From: Christensenellaceae bacterium Phil1
GTDB lineage: Bacteria; Bacillota; Clostridia; Christensenellales; CAG-138
DNA: 64,000 nt
Assembly: GCA_001940855.1 (NCBI GenBank)
Contig: MSGS01000075.1
Location: forward strand, 1 to 64,000
Direction of reading: 5' to 3'
Both the position numbers and the translations under genes were made by a program. Below the pieces are notes generated by a model. The model worked only from the letters and a program-made list of their open reading frames with translations. It searched no databases and was not told the origin of the DNA. Shown piece after piece: positions 1-10,345 of this stretch. How positions within the stretch are numbered: position 1 is the first letter of the stretch; the number at the start of each line of letters is the position of its first letter.

Positions 1-57
1 CTAACAAATGGGGTGCAGTTCAGCATGACTGTCTCTTTTTATGTTTAATTATGCGTT

Positions 58-1179
58 TCAGGCTTTGAGCGCTGCTTCGATGGTGTCTATCAATTCCTTG
101 GCGGCAAGCGTTGGCGGCATTTCCCCGCTCATTACCTGCCCGCTCAGTTCGTCCATGCATTTCTGCACGCGCGGATTTGAATAGATCATTGTGCGGATAT
201 AATCATCAGTCATGCTCTTTACCCATTCCATGGTCTGCGACCCGCGGCGGGATTCAAGCACGCCCGTGCGGCGCGTCTGCTTGATAAAGCCGAGTATAAC
301 GTTCCATATGCCCTCAACGCCTTCGCCCGTTATGGCGGAGCATGTGTATGCTCCCGTGGTCCAGCCTTCGGTCGCAGGGCGCAGATATCTTAGCACCTGC
401 TCATATTCGGCCCTGGCGGCCTGTGCGCGGGTTTTATTGTCCCCGTCGGCCTTATTGACCAAAATAGCATCCGCCGTTTCTATAACGCCTTTCTTTATGC
501 CCTGAAGGTCGTCCCCCGCGCCTGCAATGGTTATAACAAGGAAAAAGTCCACCATTGCGCGCACTGAGGTTTCGTTCTGGCCCACGCCCACGGTTTCAAC
601 AAGAATGGTATCGAATCCGGCCGCTTCGCAAAGGAGCATGGTTTCGCGGCTTTTGCGCGTTACCCCGCCCAATGTTCCGCCGGAAGGAGACGGACGTATG
701 AACGCTTCGTTCCTTCTTGAAAGGCGTTCCATGCGCGTTTTGTCGCCCAGTATGCTGCCGCGTGAGATGCTGCTTGTCGGGTCCACGGCAAGCACAGCAA
801 CCTTCCTCCCCTTATCGCAAAGCATATTGCCGAAGCACTCTATAAACGTGCTTTTACCAGCCCCGGGCACGCCCGTTATGCCAACGCGTACGCTGTTACC
901 GGTATAGGGCAGAATGCGACGGATTATTTCCTGCCCCAATGCGAAATGCTTTTCGGAATTGCTTTCCACAATGGTTATGGCCTGCGCCAAAATGCGGCGG
1001 TTGCCGCTGAGCACGCCATGAACATATTCCTCCACGCTCATCTGTTTACGCGAAAAGGGGCGGGGCGCAGTTTCCTGCACTCCGCTGCCTTCTATCCCCG
1101 GCATAACGCTGGAAGCGAATTCGCTCCCCGCACCGTCCGGAGTCCATTCGGGTTTATAGTTTTCCTTGTTCTCTGCCAT
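58..1179 (-). CDS. meaB: Methylmalonyl-CoA mutase-associated GTPase MeaB (ArgK family)
   Basis: G3E-family P-loop GTPase that guards and reloads the cobalamin cofactor of methylmalonyl-CoA mutase. The Walker A motif GVPGAGKS lies near residues 103-110, followed by AVDPTSSISRGSILGDKTRM, the switch region ETVGVGQNE near 195 and the guanine-specificity motif NKAD near 240. It is the last gene of the mutase operon, starting 2 bases after the mutB stop, so coupling to the mutase is both known for the family and implied by position. The first ~45 residues are a Gly/Ser/Glu-rich extension of unknown role before the usual family start. No terminator is visible in bases 1-57. Confidence 0.95.
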   Translation of the reverse strand: MAENKENYKPEWTPDGAGSEFASSVMPGIEGSGVQETAPRPFSRKQMSVEEYVHGVLSGNRRILAQAITIVESNSEKHFALGQEIIRRILPYTGNSVRVGITGVPGAGKSTFIECFGNMLCDKGRKVAVLAVDPTSSISRGSILGDKTRMERLSRRNEAFIRPSPSGGTLGGVTRKSRETMLLCEAAGFDTILVETVGVGQNETSVRAMVDFFLVITIAGAGDDLQGIKKGVIETADAILVNKADGDNKTRAQAARAEYEQVLRYLRPATEGWTTGAYTCSAITGEGVEGIWNVILGFIKQTRRTGVLESRRGSQTMEWVKSMTDDYIRTMIYSNPRVQKCMDELSGQVMSGEMPPTLAAKELIDTIEAALKA

Positions 1180-1181
1180 TT

Positions 1182-3371
1182 TTATTTGGTGTAGCCAAGG
1201 CGCTCGTTAAGCTTATTGAGCATTTCTTCCGCGGCCTCGGGTATGCGGGTGCCGGGCCCGAATATGCAAGCCGCGCCGGCCTTATACAGGAAATCATAAT
1301 CCTGCGGCGGGATAACGCCGCCCGCTATTACCATTATGTCCTCGCGGCCAAGCTTCTTCAGCTCTTCCATCAGCTGCGGCAGCAGCGTCTTGTGTCCGGC
1401 GGCAAGGGAACTCATGCCAACGATATGCACGTCGTTATCCACGGCGTCGCGCGCGGTCTCGGCAGGGGTCTGGAACAGGGGACCTACGTCCACGTCAAAG
1501 CCCATGTCCGCATAAGCGGTAGCGACTACCTTCGCGCCGCGGTCATGACCATCCTGCCCCATCTTGGCGACCATTATGCGGGGGCGGCGGCCTTCGCGCT
1601 TTTCAAATTCATCTGTCATCTTCCTTACGCGTTCTATCGCGGCGGTATCGGAGGATTCCTTGGAATATACGCCGGAAATGGAGCGTATAACGGCCTTATG
1701 GCGACCGCAGACCTTTTCTACTGCCATAGATATCTCTCCCAGGCTTGCGCGCGCTCGGGCGGCCTCAACGGCCAGCTCAAGCAGGTTGCCTTCTCCCGTT
1801 TCAACGGACTTGGTGATCGCGTCAAGGCACTGCTGAACCCTTTCATTGTCGCGATTGGCGCGCAGCTTATTCAGCCTTGCTATCTGTGCCTCGCGCACGG
1901 CGGTGTTGTCAACTTCAAGAATGTCTATTGCATCCTCGTGCTCAAGCTGCATATAGTTCAGGCCGACTATGTTCTCGCGGCCGGAGTCTATGCGGGCCTG
2001 ACGGCGCGCGGCGGCTTCTTCTATTCTCATCTTGGGCAGGCCGGTTTCTATTGCCTTGGCCATGCCGCCCAGCTTTTCAACCTCCTGTATATGGCCCCAG
2101 GCGCGCTTTATCAGCTCATCGGTCAGGGCTTCAACATAGTATGAACCGCCCCAAGGATCAACCACCTTGCAAACGCGAGTCTCGTCCTGAATATAAAGCT
2201 GAGTATTTCTTGCTATGCGCGCAGAGAAGTCCGTTGGCAGGGCAATGGCTTCGTCAAGGGCGTTGGTATGCAGGCTCTGCGTATGGCCGAGCGCGGCAGC
2301 CATGGCTTCCATGCAGGTACGGCCAACGTTGTTGAACGGATCCTGCGCGGTAAGGCTCCAGCCGGAGGTCTGGCAATGCGTCCTCAGCGCCATGGACTTA
2401 TCAAGCTTCGGCCCGAATTCCTTTATTATCTTGGCCCACAGCACGCGACCCGCGCGCATTTTGGCAACCTCCATAAAGTAATTCTTGCCCATGCCCCAGA
2501 AGAAGGACAAACGGGGCGCAAACGCATCTATGTTCAGCCCTGCGGCAATGCCCGTGCGGATATATTCAAGGCCGTCCGCAAGGGTGTAGCCAAGCTCTAT
2601 ATCCGCCGTTGCGCCGGCCTCCTGAATATGGTAGCCGGAGATGGAGATGGAGTTGAACTTTGGCATATACTTCGCAGTGTAAGCAAAAATATCGCCTATT
2701 ATGCGCATGGAGGTCTTTGGAGGATAGATGTAAGTATTCCTCACCATGAACTCCTTGAGAATGTCGTTCTGTATAGTGCCGGCCAGCTTGGACTTATCAA
2801 CGCCCTGCTCTTCGGCAGCCAGAATGTAGAACGCCATTATGGGCAGCACCGCGCCGTTCATGGTCATGGAAACGGACATCTGGTCAAGCGGAATGCCCTT
2901 GAACAGTATTTCCATATCCAGTATGGAATCAACGGCAACGCCGGCCTTACCAACGTCGCCAACCACCCTGGGATGATCGGAATCGTAGCCGCGGTGGGTA
3001 GCAAGGTCAAACGCTATTGAAAGGCCCTTCTGACCGGCGGCAAGGTTACGCCTGTAAAACGCATTGGATTCTTCCGCGGTGGAGAAACCGGCGTACTGGC
3101 GAACGGTCCACGGACGGGTGACGTACATTGTGGGATACGGCCCGCGGAGGAAAGGCGGCAGACCGGCGGTGTAACCGGTGTGTACGGCATCCTTAATGTC
3201 CGCACGGGTATAGTTGGGCTGAACGTCTATCTGCTCCATGGTATGGGTGACCAGTTCTTCAACGCTCATGCCGGTTTCGGCCTTAACGCGCGCAGCCCAC
3301 TGCTCCTTGGTTTCCTTTTCAAGGCAGGGAGCGGTAAAATCTACTTTCGAAAAATCGGGTCTTGTGCTCAT
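1182..3371 (-). CDS. mutB: Methylmalonyl-CoA mutase, cobalamin-binding large subunit
   Basis: Adenosylcobalamin-dependent isomerase interconverting succinyl-CoA and (R)-methylmalonyl-CoA. The 729-residue protein has the full TIM-barrel substrate domain ([20 protein letters not shown] near 110-130) and a C-terminal B12-binding domain. That domain carries GQDGHDRG (around residues 605-612), which includes the His that ligates cobalt from below. The length matches the family. The start has a GGGGGAT ribosome site and follows mutA by a single base, as expected for the heterodimer. It sits in the epimerase-carboxyltransferase-mutA-mutB-meaB operon, which places it in the succinate-propionate pathway. 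Confidence 0.97.
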   Translation of the reverse strand: MSTRPDFSKVDFTAPCLEKETKEQWAARVKAETGMSVEELVTHTMEQIDVQPNYTRADIKDAVHTGYTAGLPPFLRGPYPTMYVTRPWTVRQYAGFSTAEESNAFYRRNLAAGQKGLSIAFDLATHRGYDSDHPRVVGDVGKAGVAVDSILDMEILFKGIPLDQMSVSMTMNGAVLPIMAFYILAAEEQGVDKSKLAGTIQNDILKEFMVRNTYIYPPKTSMRIIGDIFAYTAKYMPKFNSISISGYHIQEAGATADIELGYTLADGLEYIRTGIAAGLNIDAFAPRLSFFWGMGKNYFMEVAKMRAGRVLWAKIIKEFGPKLDKSMALRTHCQTSGWSLTAQDPFNNVGRTCMEAMAAALGHTQSLHTNALDEAIALPTDFSARIARNTQLYIQDETRVCKVVDPWGGSYYVEALTDELIKRAWGHIQEVEKLGGMAKAIETGLPKMRIEEAAARRQARIDSGRENIVGLNYMQLEHEDAIDILEVDNTAVREAQIARLNKLRANRDNERVQQCLDAITKSVETGEGNLLELAVEAARARASLGEISMAVEKVCGRHKAVIRSISGVYSKESSDTAAIERVRKMTDEFEKREGRRPRIMVAKMGQDGHDRGAKVVATAYADMGFDVDVGPLFQTPAETARDAVDNDVHIVGMSSLAAGHKTLLPQLMEELKKLGREDIMVIAGGVIPPQDYDFLYKAGAACIFGPGTRIPEAAEEMLNKLNERLGYTK

Positions 3372-3372
3372 G

Positions 3373-5271
3373 TTAGCCTATCCCCCTCTCGGACTGTATC
3401 TTTTTAAGTATCTCAAGGCAGTTTGCTTTAACGTGAATGTATTCATCCACGCCCGCCTCGTCATAGCTGGGCTTGAACTCGGCCGCAGGCGCGCCCGCAA
3501 GCATAACCAGCATATTCGGCACCTTTTCCTTTATGCCCTTTGCAATGGCGGGAACAAGTTCCGGATAAGTATCATCGGTGGAGCAGATAACGGCCACGTC
3601 CGCGCCGCTTTCCACCGCCGCCTTAACGGCGCAGTTGGGGCATTCAAAGCCGTCGTTGCCAATAACGTTTATGCCGCCCACTTCAAGGAACCCGCGCGAG
3701 AAATCCGCCCTGGCCTTATGCTGGGGGATCGGCCCCATGTTCACAAGGAACGCGCTCAGGCGCTTGCCGGTCTTTTCCGCCGCATCGTCGGTAGCCTTGC
3801 GCAGCGCTTCAAACTGCTCCGTCCAGCGGTGCTGTTCAATGGGTTCAACGTGCATGGCCATGCTGCCGCCGCAGCAGGGCTGTCCAGCGGGCTTCGCAGC
3901 CCTTTCGAGCGGCTTTTCGGTCATGTTGGCATACATATTGGTGCCCACGGCCCTGTCCGCACGGGTAGCCAGCTTCTTAAAGCGCTCGTTGAGCACCTTT
4001 TTAACTTCGGCCTGTATTTCGCCCTTTTCAAGCATGGCATACATGCCGCCGTTGGCCTCTATGTCCTTAAACTTATCGGATATCGCCTTTATCAGTTCGC
4101 CTGTAAGGGTTTCAACATACCAGCTTCCGCCTGCGGGATCCACAGGATGCAGCAGGTCGAATTCCTCGCGCAGCATAAGCTGCAGATTGCGCGCTATCCT
4201 CTTGCTGGTTTCATCGCTTTCGCCGATGGCTTCATCAAGCGGGGAAACGCTCATGGCGTTTATTCCGCCAACAACGCCGGAGAAAGCTTCCGTGGTGGTA
4301 CGCAGAATATTTACATAGGGATCGAACACCGTTTTGGTGAACGCGGAAGTGCGGGCGTAAACGTCCGCCTTGGCGGCCTCGTCACCCGCGCCGTACGCAC
4401 GCGCCATGCGCGCGAACACAACGCGCATTGCCCTAAGCTTGGCTATTTCCATGAAGAAGTTGGAACCGAGGGATACGGAAAGGCGAATGCTGCCGGCCGC
4501 ATCGTCCGCGCTTATGCCGCGCTCCATCATGGCGGCGATATAATCGCTGGCGGTAGCTATAACATAAGCCGCTTCCTGCACGGCAGTAGCGCCGCCGTTG
4601 GCGTATACGTTGCCGTCCGCTATAACGGTGCGCAGCTTGGGTGCATTCTCCTTGGCGAACTTTACGGATTCCGCCATATCATCATACGCCTTTTCAAGCG
4701 TTTTGCCTATGCCGCCGCGCAGCGCTATCATGCCGATGGGGTCCGCGCCGAAGCAGCCTTCCGCCTTATCAAAGTCCTTAACGGCGGCCTTGGCAAGCTT
4801 CAGCTTGCTTATGGCGGAGCCGCCTGCGGTTACGTGTAGGCCGGCCGCGGGCAGCACAACGCCTTCAAACAGCTTTGCCATGTCCGCTTCGTTTTCTACC
4901 TTTACGCCGCCGCACAGCTTAACGTTAACGGCGGTAGCGCCGCGGTCAAGCTCATGCAGTATCTGCTTATTGGCCTGCGCCGGATCAACGGCGTTCACTT
5001 CCTGTGCTATCGCCCACGGGTGATCCATATAGCCCGCGGGGTCGGTGCCGCGCAGATAGTCGCCCTCGCCGGGGCGCTCGGGGTTAGCGGAATAATCCGC
5101 ATCGGTATATATGGGCTTAAGGGTTATGCCCTCATATGTTTTGGTGAGCAGCTTTTTATCAAAATCCGCACCCTTGAGCGATTCTATCGCCGCGGCCTTC
5201 CATTCGTCATAGGTAGGCACGGGGAATTCGTCAAGAGACGGCCTGGTGAACAGGTTTTCTTCGTTTGCCAT
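3373..5271 (-). CDS. mutA: Methylmalonyl-CoA mutase, small (non-cobalamin) subunit
   Basis: Partner subunit of MutB. The 632-residue protein has the mutase barrel fold and a C-terminal Rossmann-like B12-type domain. At the place where MutB has DGHDRG it reads [13 protein letters not shown], so the cobalt ligand is missing. That is normal for the small subunit of heterodimeric mutases and predicts a structural role. A Cys-Cys-Gly-Gly segment lies near residue 470 in the linker. The start follows a clear AAGGAGG ribosome site. It is third in the operon, after the carboxyltransferase gene. Confidence 0.95.
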   Translation of the reverse strand: MANEENLFTRPSLDEFPVPTYDEWKAAAIESLKGADFDKKLLTKTYEGITLKPIYTDADYSANPERPGEGDYLRGTDPAGYMDHPWAIAQEVNAVDPAQANKQILHELDRGATAVNVKLCGGVKVENEADMAKLFEGVVLPAAGLHVTAGGSAISKLKLAKAAVKDFDKAEGCFGADPIGMIALRGGIGKTLEKAYDDMAESVKFAKENAPKLRTVIADGNVYANGGATAVQEAAYVIATASDYIAAMMERGISADDAAGSIRLSVSLGSNFFMEIAKLRAMRVVFARMARAYGAGDEAAKADVYARTSAFTKTVFDPYVNILRTTTEAFSGVVGGINAMSVSPLDEAIGESDETSKRIARNLQLMLREEFDLLHPVDPAGGSWYVETLTGELIKAISDKFKDIEANGGMYAMLEKGEIQAEVKKVLNERFKKLATRADRAVGTNMYANMTEKPLERAAKPAGQPCCGGSMAMHVEPIEQHRWTEQFEALRKATDDAAEKTGKRLSAFLVNMGPIPQHKARADFSRGFLEVGGINVIGNDGFECPNCAVKAAVESGADVAVICSTDDTYPELVPAIAKGIKEKVPNMLVMLAGAPAAEFKPSYDEAGVDEYIHVKANCLEILKKIQSERGIG

Positions 5272-5292
5272 TGTATAAATAACCTCCTTGGC

Positions 5293-6819
5293 TTAAACGG
5301 GGAAGTTGCCGTGCTTCTTTTCGGGACGGGTTTCCTTTTTGCTTTCAAGCATGGCAAGGGCGCTGGCTATATGCACGCGGGTAAGCGCGGGCTCTATAAC
5401 GTCGTCCACAAAGCCGCGGGAGGCAGCCTGATAAGGATTGGCAAAGTTCTTGCGGTATTCCTCTATCATCTGCTTGCGGGTCTCCTGCGGGTTCTCGCTG
5501 GCCTCTATTTCCTTGCGGTAAACTATATTGGCCGCGCCGTCCGGGCCCATAACGGCTATTTCCGCCGTGGGCCATGCGAACACCATGTCCGCGCCAAGGT
5601 CCTTGGAGCACATTGCAAGATACGCTCCGCCGTAGGCCTTGCGGGTAACAACGGTTATCTTGGGGCAGGTGGCCTCGGAATAGGCATAAAGCATCTTCGC
5701 GCCGTGGCGAATTATTCCGCCGTATTCCTGGTTCACGCCGGGCAGGAAGCCGGGAACGTCAACGAAGGTGATGAGCGGTATATTGAAGCTGTCGCAGAAG
5801 GAGATGAACCTTGCGGCCTTATCAGATGCGTTTATATCCAAGCTGCCGGCCATAACGGTAGGCTCGTTGGCCAGTATGCCAACGCTCTTTCCGCCAACGC
5901 GGCCAAAGCCGGTTATCATGTTCTTTGCGTAGTAGGGCTGCACCTCGAAGAAGTCGCCGTCGTCAACAACGCTCTTTATAACAGTCTTCATTTCGTAAGC
6001 CTTGTTGCTGCTTTCGGGCATTATCTCGTTCAGGTTTTCGCATACCCTGTTCACATCATCTCCGGAGTACCTTACGGGGGCGCTCTCGCGGTTGGAAGAA
6101 GGCAGGAAGCTTACAAGGCGCCTTATACCCTCAAGCGTCTGATACTCGTCGGGATATACAAAGTGCGCCACGCCGGACTTCTGGTTATGCACCATTGCAC
6201 CGCCGAGGGCTTCGCTGGTGACTTCCTCGCGGGTAACGGTCTTTATTACCTGCGGGCCGGTTATGAACATGTAAGAGGTCTTATCGGACATGAATATGAA
6301 GTCCGTAAGTGCGGGGGAATACACCGCGCCGCCCGCGCAGGGGCCCATTATGGCCGAAATCTGCGGCACTACGCCGGAAGCTACGGTATTGCGGAAGAAT
6401 ATGTTGCCGTAACCGGAAAGCGCGTCAACGGCTTCGGGTATCCTTGCTCCGCCGCTGTCGTTAAGGCCTATAACGGGTGCGCCCATCTTCAGCGCAAGGT
6501 CGAGCACCTTGCATATCTTCTTTGCATGCATTTCGCCCAGCGAACCGCCCACAACGGTAAAGTCCTGCGCGAAAACATACACGAGCCTGCCGTCTATCAT
6601 GCCGTAGCCGGTAACCACGCCGTCGCCGGGAGCCTTGGCATCGTAGCGGCTTTCAACGAATGCGTCAAGCTCAACAAAGCTGCCCTGATCCAGCAGGTAG
6701 TTCAGCCTTTCGCGGGCGGTCAGCTTGCCGGAATCATGCTGCTTGGCTATGCGCTTTTCCCCGCCGCCGGCAGCGATCCTGTCCTTCTTCTCGTAAAGCA
6801 GATCTATCTTGTTTCCCAT
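5293..6819 (-). CDS. mmdA: Acyl-CoA carboxyltransferase (methylmalonyl-CoA decarboxylase alpha / propionyl-CoA carboxylase beta)
   Basis: Biotin-dependent carboxyltransferase of 508 residues with the two crotonase-like halves of the PccB/MmdA family. Oxyanion-hole segments are visible ([13 protein letters not shown] and [16 protein letters not shown] in the first half, [19 protein letters not shown] in the second). It moves the carboxyl group between methylmalonyl-CoA and carboxybiotin. Sequence alone does not settle whether it works in a sodium-pumping decarboxylase or in a carboxylase/transcarboxylase: no biotin carrier or membrane beta subunit is in this window. Position between the epimerase and the mutase supports the propionate route. 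The gene symbol is given by context. Confidence 0.9.
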   Translation of the reverse strand: MGNKIDLLYEKKDRIAAGGGEKRIAKQHDSGKLTARERLNYLLDQGSFVELDAFVESRYDAKAPGDGVVTGYGMIDGRLVYVFAQDFTVVGGSLGEMHAKKICKVLDLALKMGAPVIGLNDSGGARIPEAVDALSGYGNIFFRNTVASGVVPQISAIMGPCAGGAVYSPALTDFIFMSDKTSYMFITGPQVIKTVTREEVTSEALGGAMVHNQKSGVAHFVYPDEYQTLEGIRRLVSFLPSSNRESAPVRYSGDDVNRVCENLNEIMPESSNKAYEMKTVIKSVVDDGDFFEVQPYYAKNMITGFGRVGGKSVGILANEPTVMAGSLDINASDKAARFISFCDSFNIPLITFVDVPGFLPGVNQEYGGIIRHGAKMLYAYSEATCPKITVVTRKAYGGAYLAMCSKDLGADMVFAWPTAEIAVMGPDGAANIVYRKEIEASENPQETRKQMIEEYRKNFANPYQAASRGFVDDVIEPALTRVHIASALAMLESKKETRPEKKHGNFPV

Positions 6820-6857
6820 CTGTTTTTCTCCTTAATTTATGTTGTACCTGTAATTTT

Positions 6858-7259
6858 TTATTTTCTTTCGGTAAGCTCCAGCAGCACGCCCGCGGACGCC
6901 TTGGGGTGCATAAACGCTATGCTTGCGCCGCCCGCGCCGTAGCGGGGAGCATTGTCTATCATGCGGAAGCCCTTTTCCTGCATTTCGGCTATGGCAGCCT
7001 TTATATCGGGAACGCGGATAGCAATATGCTGTATGCCGGTGCCCTTCTTTTCTATGAACTTAGCTATTGGGCCGTCCTCGGTGGTGCTTTCAAGCAGCTC
7101 CAGCTCGCTGTCTCCGCAGGGATAGAACTCCACGCGCACCTGCTGCTCCTTAACTTCCTCTATGCCGGTGCTCTTAAGGCCGAGCGCCTCATAAAACGGC
7201 CTCATTTCGTCAAGGCTGTTTACCGCTATACCTACATGGTCGATCCTGAGTGGTTCCAT
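6858..7259 (-). CDS. mce: Methylmalonyl-CoA epimerase
   Basis: Vicinal-oxygen-chelate (glyoxalase/bleomycin fold) enzyme of 133 residues, the usual family length. It interconverts the (S) and (R) forms of methylmalonyl-CoA, linking carboxyltransferase and mutase. Likely metal ligands are His8 in IDHVGIAV, His in GIQHIAIRVP near 85, and Glu in VLLELTE near the C-terminus. It is the first gene of the minus-strand operon mce-mmdA-mutA-mutB-meaB. A strong inverted repeat separates it from the kor operon, and an AT-rich stretch at 7275-7320 could hold its promoter. Confidence 0.93.
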   Translation of the reverse strand: MEPLRIDHVGIAVNSLDEMRPFYEALGLKSTGIEEVKEQQVRVEFYPCGDSELELLESTTEDGPIAKFIEKKGTGIQHIAIRVPDIKAAIAEMQEKGFRMIDNAPRYGAGGASIAFMHPKASAGVLLELTERK

Positions 7260-7338
7260 ACTGTACCGTCCTTTCTATGCGTTAAAGCAGAATATATATA
7301 TACTATAATTCTACACTATTTTTCTTCGTTTGGGTATA

Positions 7339-7376
7339 CATATCCCACCTGTCGATTTTTCAACAGGTGGGATATG
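7339..7376 (-). terminator. 14-bp perfect inverted repeat after korC
   Basis: The arms 7339-7352 and 7363-7376 are perfect reverse complements (CATATCCCACCTGT) around a 10-base loop. It lies just past the korC stop on the minus strand and before mce. There is no good U-tract on either strand, so it may be a weak terminator or an RNA-processing or stability hairpin separating two metabolically linked operons. Confidence 0.55.
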
Positions 7377-7382
7377 ATAATT

Positions 7383-7928
7383 TTACTTGTTAAGCAGCTC
7401 GTCTGCAAACCTGAAGCCGGCTTCCGCGCACTTCATGTTCTTTTCTATGAAGCGGGGGAACTGCTCCTTGAGCGATTCAAGCGCGCTCTCGCGCCTTACA
7501 AGGCCGGTATAGCCAACCAAGAAGGATACGGCTATAACGTTTGCGCCCTGCGGATTTATCTCATGCGCGGCATGCAGTATGGGAACTTTTATAACGTTCT
7601 TGCAGCTGCCCTTGCCTATGCTGTCGGTATGCATGGAGGAATCCACGAATATGGTGGTCTTATCGTCCGCATTTATGCCATAGGTATTGAATGCATCGTC
7701 CGTAAGGCAAAGCAGATAGTCCGGCGTAGTAGCCTTGGGATAATCGATAGGCTCGTCGCTTATAACAACCTCCGCCTTGGAGGAGCCGCCGCGTGCCTCG
7801 GGACCGTAGCTCTGGCTCTGTATGGCATATTTGCCGTCATGCACGGCGGCAGCGGCCAATATTATACCGGCAGAGATTATGCCCTGTCCGCCGGAACCGC
7901 TGAAACGAAACTCAATACGCTTACCCAT
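7383..7928 (-). CDS. korC: 2-oxoacid:ferredoxin oxidoreductase, gamma subunit
   Basis: Gamma domain of the 2-oxoacid:ferredoxin oxidoreductase family (181 residues), with the typical start RIEFRFSGSGGQGIISAGIIL and SYGPEARGGSSKAEVVIS. It completes the KorABC core that oxidises a 2-oxoacid with CoA and reduces ferredoxin. Its start overlaps the end of korB by one base (TAATG), so the two are translationally coupled. The window cannot tell 2-oxoglutarate from branched-chain 2-oxoacid specificity; the neighbouring succinyl-CoA-handling mutase favours 2-oxoglutarate by inference. Confidence 0.92.
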   Translation of the reverse strand: MGKRIEFRFSGSGGQGIISAGIILAAAAVHDGKYAIQSQSYGPEARGGSSKAEVVISDEPIDYPKATTPDYLLCLTDDAFNTYGINADDKTTIFVDSSMHTDSIGKGSCKNVIKVPILHAAHEINPQGANVIAVSFLVGYTGLVRRESALESLKEQFPRFIEKNMKCAEAGFRFADELLNK

Positions 7929-8731
7929 TATTTCTTTCCTCCGGCCTTCATAATTACTTCATCATAAGCCTCGGTATATTCCTTGGCCTCCCTGTTAACA
8001 AATTCGCCTATAACGAACGGCTTGTCGTATTCCGTTACGCCGGGCTTGAGCATGGTGCAGTCGTCGCGCAGCCTTTCCATCATGGAGACCGCATCGCCAA
8101 TCTTGTTCCTGCGGCCGTAATAGGTGGGGCAGGTGGACAGGCACTCAACAACGGAGAAGCCCTTATGCTCTATTGCATGCTTTATATAATTCTTGGTCTG
8201 CATCGCATGATACACGCTGCCGCGGGCAACATAGGTCGCGCCTGCGCCGCCTGCCAGATTCACCAGATCGAACGGGCGGTCGATATTGCCGTAAACGGCG
8301 GTGGTGGCGAACTTGCCGGTAGGAGTCATGGGCGAGAACTGACCGCTGGTCATGCCGTAGATGCAGTTGTTGACAACCACAAGCGTTATGTCAACATTCC
8401 TGCGGCAGGCATGGATAAAGTGGTTGCCGCCTATTGCTGTGGCGTCGCCGTCGCCGGAGATCACTATGACATGAAGATCGGGGTTAGCCATCTTTATGCC
8501 GGTAGCAAACGGGAGCGCGCGGCCGTGCGCAGTGTGCAGGGTATCGAAATCCATGTATCCGGGTGCGCGGGAGGAGCAGCCTATACCGGAGACTATAACG
8601 GTCTTGTCGCGGTCAAGGCCCAGCTCATCTATGGCGCGGATTATGTTCCCCATCACGATGCCGTTGCCGCAGCCGGGGCACCAGATATGGGGCATATGGG
8701 ACTCTCTGAGGTAATCTTGTACGTTCGTCAT
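7928..8731 (-). CDS. korB: 2-oxoacid:ferredoxin oxidoreductase, beta (TPP-binding) subunit
   Basis: Thiamine-diphosphate subunit of 267 residues. The WCPGCGNG motif near residue 17 and the GIGCSSR segment supply cluster-ligand cysteines. The TPP/Mg signature GDGDATAIGGNHFIHACRRN runs from about residue 95 and ends in VVVNN. The protein catalyses decarboxylation of the 2-oxoacid. Start and stop overlap korA by 4 bases (ATGA) and korC by one base, so the operon is tightly coupled. HTAHGRALPFATGIK is typical of KorB/VorA-type beta subunits. Confidence 0.94.
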   Translation of the reverse strand: MTNVQDYLRESHMPHIWCPGCGNGIVMGNIIRAIDELGLDRDKTVIVSGIGCSSRAPGYMDFDTLHTAHGRALPFATGIKMANPDLHVIVISGDGDATAIGGNHFIHACRRNVDITLVVVNNCIYGMTSGQFSPMTPTGKFATTAVYGNIDRPFDLVNLAGGAGATYVARGSVYHAMQTKNYIKHAIEHKGFSVVECLSTCPTYYGRRNKIGDAVSMMERLRDDCTMLKPGVTEYDKPFVIGEFVNREAKEYTEAYDEVIMKAGGKK

Positions 8732-9867
8732 TTTGAAATCACCGCCATTACATCGTTGTAAAGTTCTTCGGTCTTGAACAGCTCGCCGGAAGCCTTGGCT
8801 ATCAGGCTGACCTTGGCCTTGCCTTCGGTGTAGCGTTCAACCTCGCCCACATACTGGCCAAGGTTCATTTCGGGAACGATTATGTTCTTCACGTTCTCGT
8901 TAAGCAGGGACTGATATTCCGTCTTGGGGAACGGCCAAAGCATCTTCACGGTGAAAAGACCCGCCTTGATGCCTTCGCTGCGCAGCCGCTTGACTATGTT
9001 CATGGAAGTCCTGGCCACGGAACCGTACGCCACGAATATATGCTCTGCATCGTCGGTCATGTACTTTTCGTTTATGGCGAAGTTGGGATCGTTCTCCTTC
9101 ACCTTGCCGTTTATGCGCGCCATCAGCTTTTCATGCACAGCGGGGGTGTTGGTGGGGAAGCCGGTCTCGCCATGGGAAAGGCCGGTCACGTGGAAGTGAT
9201 AGCCTTCGCCGTAGGCTGCCATCGGGGGAACCATGCTGCCTTCTTCAACCTTGTAGGGCAGATAGTCCTTGCTGGGCGCTTCGGCGGGATGCACGCGGTC
9301 AACAACTTCGTAATCGTCTTCCAGCGCAACGCCTTCACGCATGTGCGCAATGACTTCATCCGTCATCAGCAGCACGGGTGTGCGGTACATTTCCGCAAAG
9401 TTGAATGCCTTTATGGTCAGCTCATACATTTCCTTAACGGAGCTGGGGCAAAGGGTTATCATGGGATGGTCGCCGTGCGTACCCCAGCGGGCCTGCATCA
9501 CGTCGCCCTGAGCGGGGGAGGTGGGAAGGCCGGTGGAGGGACCTGCGCGCATTATCATGGCAACAACTATGGGCAGCTCCGCCATGGCAGCGTAGCCTAT
9601 AAGCTCCTGCTTAAGGGAGAAGCCCGGGCCGCTGGTGGCAGTCATTGCCTTTTTGCCGGCCAGGCTTGCGCCGCAAACGGCCGCTATGGATGCGATCTCG
9701 TCCTCCATCTGGAGGAACTTGCCGCCTACTTTGGGGAGCAGTATGCTGGACTGCTCAGCTATTTCCGAGGAAGGGGTTATGGGGTAACCCGCAAAAAGAC
9801 GCATGCCCGCCTTTATTGCGCCCATAACGCAAGCTTCATTGCCCTGCAGCAGAATTGCCTTGCTCAT
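8728..9867 (-). CDS. korA: 2-oxoacid:ferredoxin oxidoreductase, alpha subunit
   Basis: Alpha subunit of 379 residues, starting with the family signature LLQGNEACVMGAIKAGMRLF and AGYPITPSSEIAEQ. The segments TATSGPGFSLKQELIGYAAM and VVAMIMRAGPSTGLPTSPAQ contact the diphosphate and pyrimidine parts of the cofactor in the family. It has no fused gamma domain; that is the separate korC gene. The start overlaps the korD stop by 4 bases. The four-subunit arrangement (D-A-B-C) is that of ferredoxin-linked 2-oxoglutarate or 3-methyl-2-oxobutanoate oxidoreductases in strict anaerobes. Confidence 0.94.
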   Translation of the reverse strand: MSKAILLQGNEACVMGAIKAGMRLFAGYPITPSSEIAEQSSILLPKVGGKFLQMEDEIASIAAVCGASLAGKKAMTATSGPGFSLKQELIGYAAMAELPIVVAMIMRAGPSTGLPTSPAQGDVMQARWGTHGDHPMITLCPSSVKEMYELTIKAFNFAEMYRTPVLLMTDEVIAHMREGVALEDDYEVVDRVHPAEAPSKDYLPYKVEEGSMVPPMAAYGEGYHFHVTGLSHGETGFPTNTPAVHEKLMARINGKVKENDPNFAINEKYMTDDAEHIFVAYGSVARTSMNIVKRLRSEGIKAGLFTVKMLWPFPKTEYQSLLNENVKNIIVPEMNLGQYVGEVERYTEGKAKVSLIAKASGELFKTEELYNDVMAVISK

Positions 9868-10064
9868 TTGTCGCCCTCCTTAATCACTTTGATCGCCAAA
9901 TCAGGGCAGCGCAGCTCACACATATAGCAGGCTATGCATTCATCCTGATTAACCACCGTGGCCTTCTCCGTTTCTTCGTCAAGGCCAAGCACCTTCTTGG
10001 GGCAGAACGCCGCGCATATGCCGCAGCCCTTGCACCATTTCCGGTTGATTTCGATTCTGTTCAT
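9864..10064 (-). CDS. korD: 2-oxoacid:ferredoxin oxidoreductase, delta (2x[4Fe-4S] ferredoxin) subunit
   Basis: Small ferredoxin-like subunit of 66 residues with two [4Fe-4S] motifs: WCKGCGICAAFCPKKVL and CIACYMCELRCPDLAIK. It takes electrons from the catalytic subunits to ferredoxin. An in-frame ATG 18 bases upstream exists, but the start MNRIEINRKWC at 10064 is preferred: it has a GAGGT ribosome site at the right distance and matches the usual family N-terminus. It is first in the korDABC operon, downstream of a good promoter at 10125-10153. Confidence 0.92.
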   Translation of the reverse strand: MNRIEINRKWCKGCGICAAFCPKKVLGLDEETEKATVVNQDECIACYMCELRCPDLAIKVIKEGDK

Positions 10065-10124
10065 CAATACAAACCTCTGCAATCATTTTGGGCAGAGCGT
10101 ACAGTACCAACTCCGCCATGTATG

Positions 10125-10153
10125 ATTGTACTGCATATCCGTTAAAATGTCTA
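10125..10153 (-). promoter_or_regulatory. Sigma-A-type promoter of the korDABC operon
   Basis: On the minus strand, TAGACA (10148-10153, five of six consensus bases) and TACAAT (10125-10130) are separated by 17 bases and point at korD. The rest of the gene-free stretch 10065-10396 is AT-rich DNA with the rubrerythrin terminator at its far end; no other feature was recognised in it. Confidence 0.6.
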
Positions 10154-10345
10154 CAAATTTTTTATATTTTTATTCATTCATGATAGCTGGCGGCGTTTTT
10201 AGCCAAATGCATAATTTTAGCTTATTTCTCTGGATTTTAGTATTTTCGGCTCCACGGATTCCCGTATTCTTGTATCCTTGTATACAGCATAATCATTTTA
10301 TATTTTGGTATAATTATGCATTATTTTTTTACAGCGAAACAAAAT

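Noticed and set aside
4954..6942. 662-residue plus-strand ORF antisense to the carboxyltransferase and mutA
   Set aside because: It has no recognisable domains, repetitive His/Gly/Ala/Tyr composition and no ribosome site. It is a shadow of the high-GC third-position bias in the real minus-strand genes. The same holds for the other long antisense frames, for example 3238-4839, 40292-42055 and 28473-30200.
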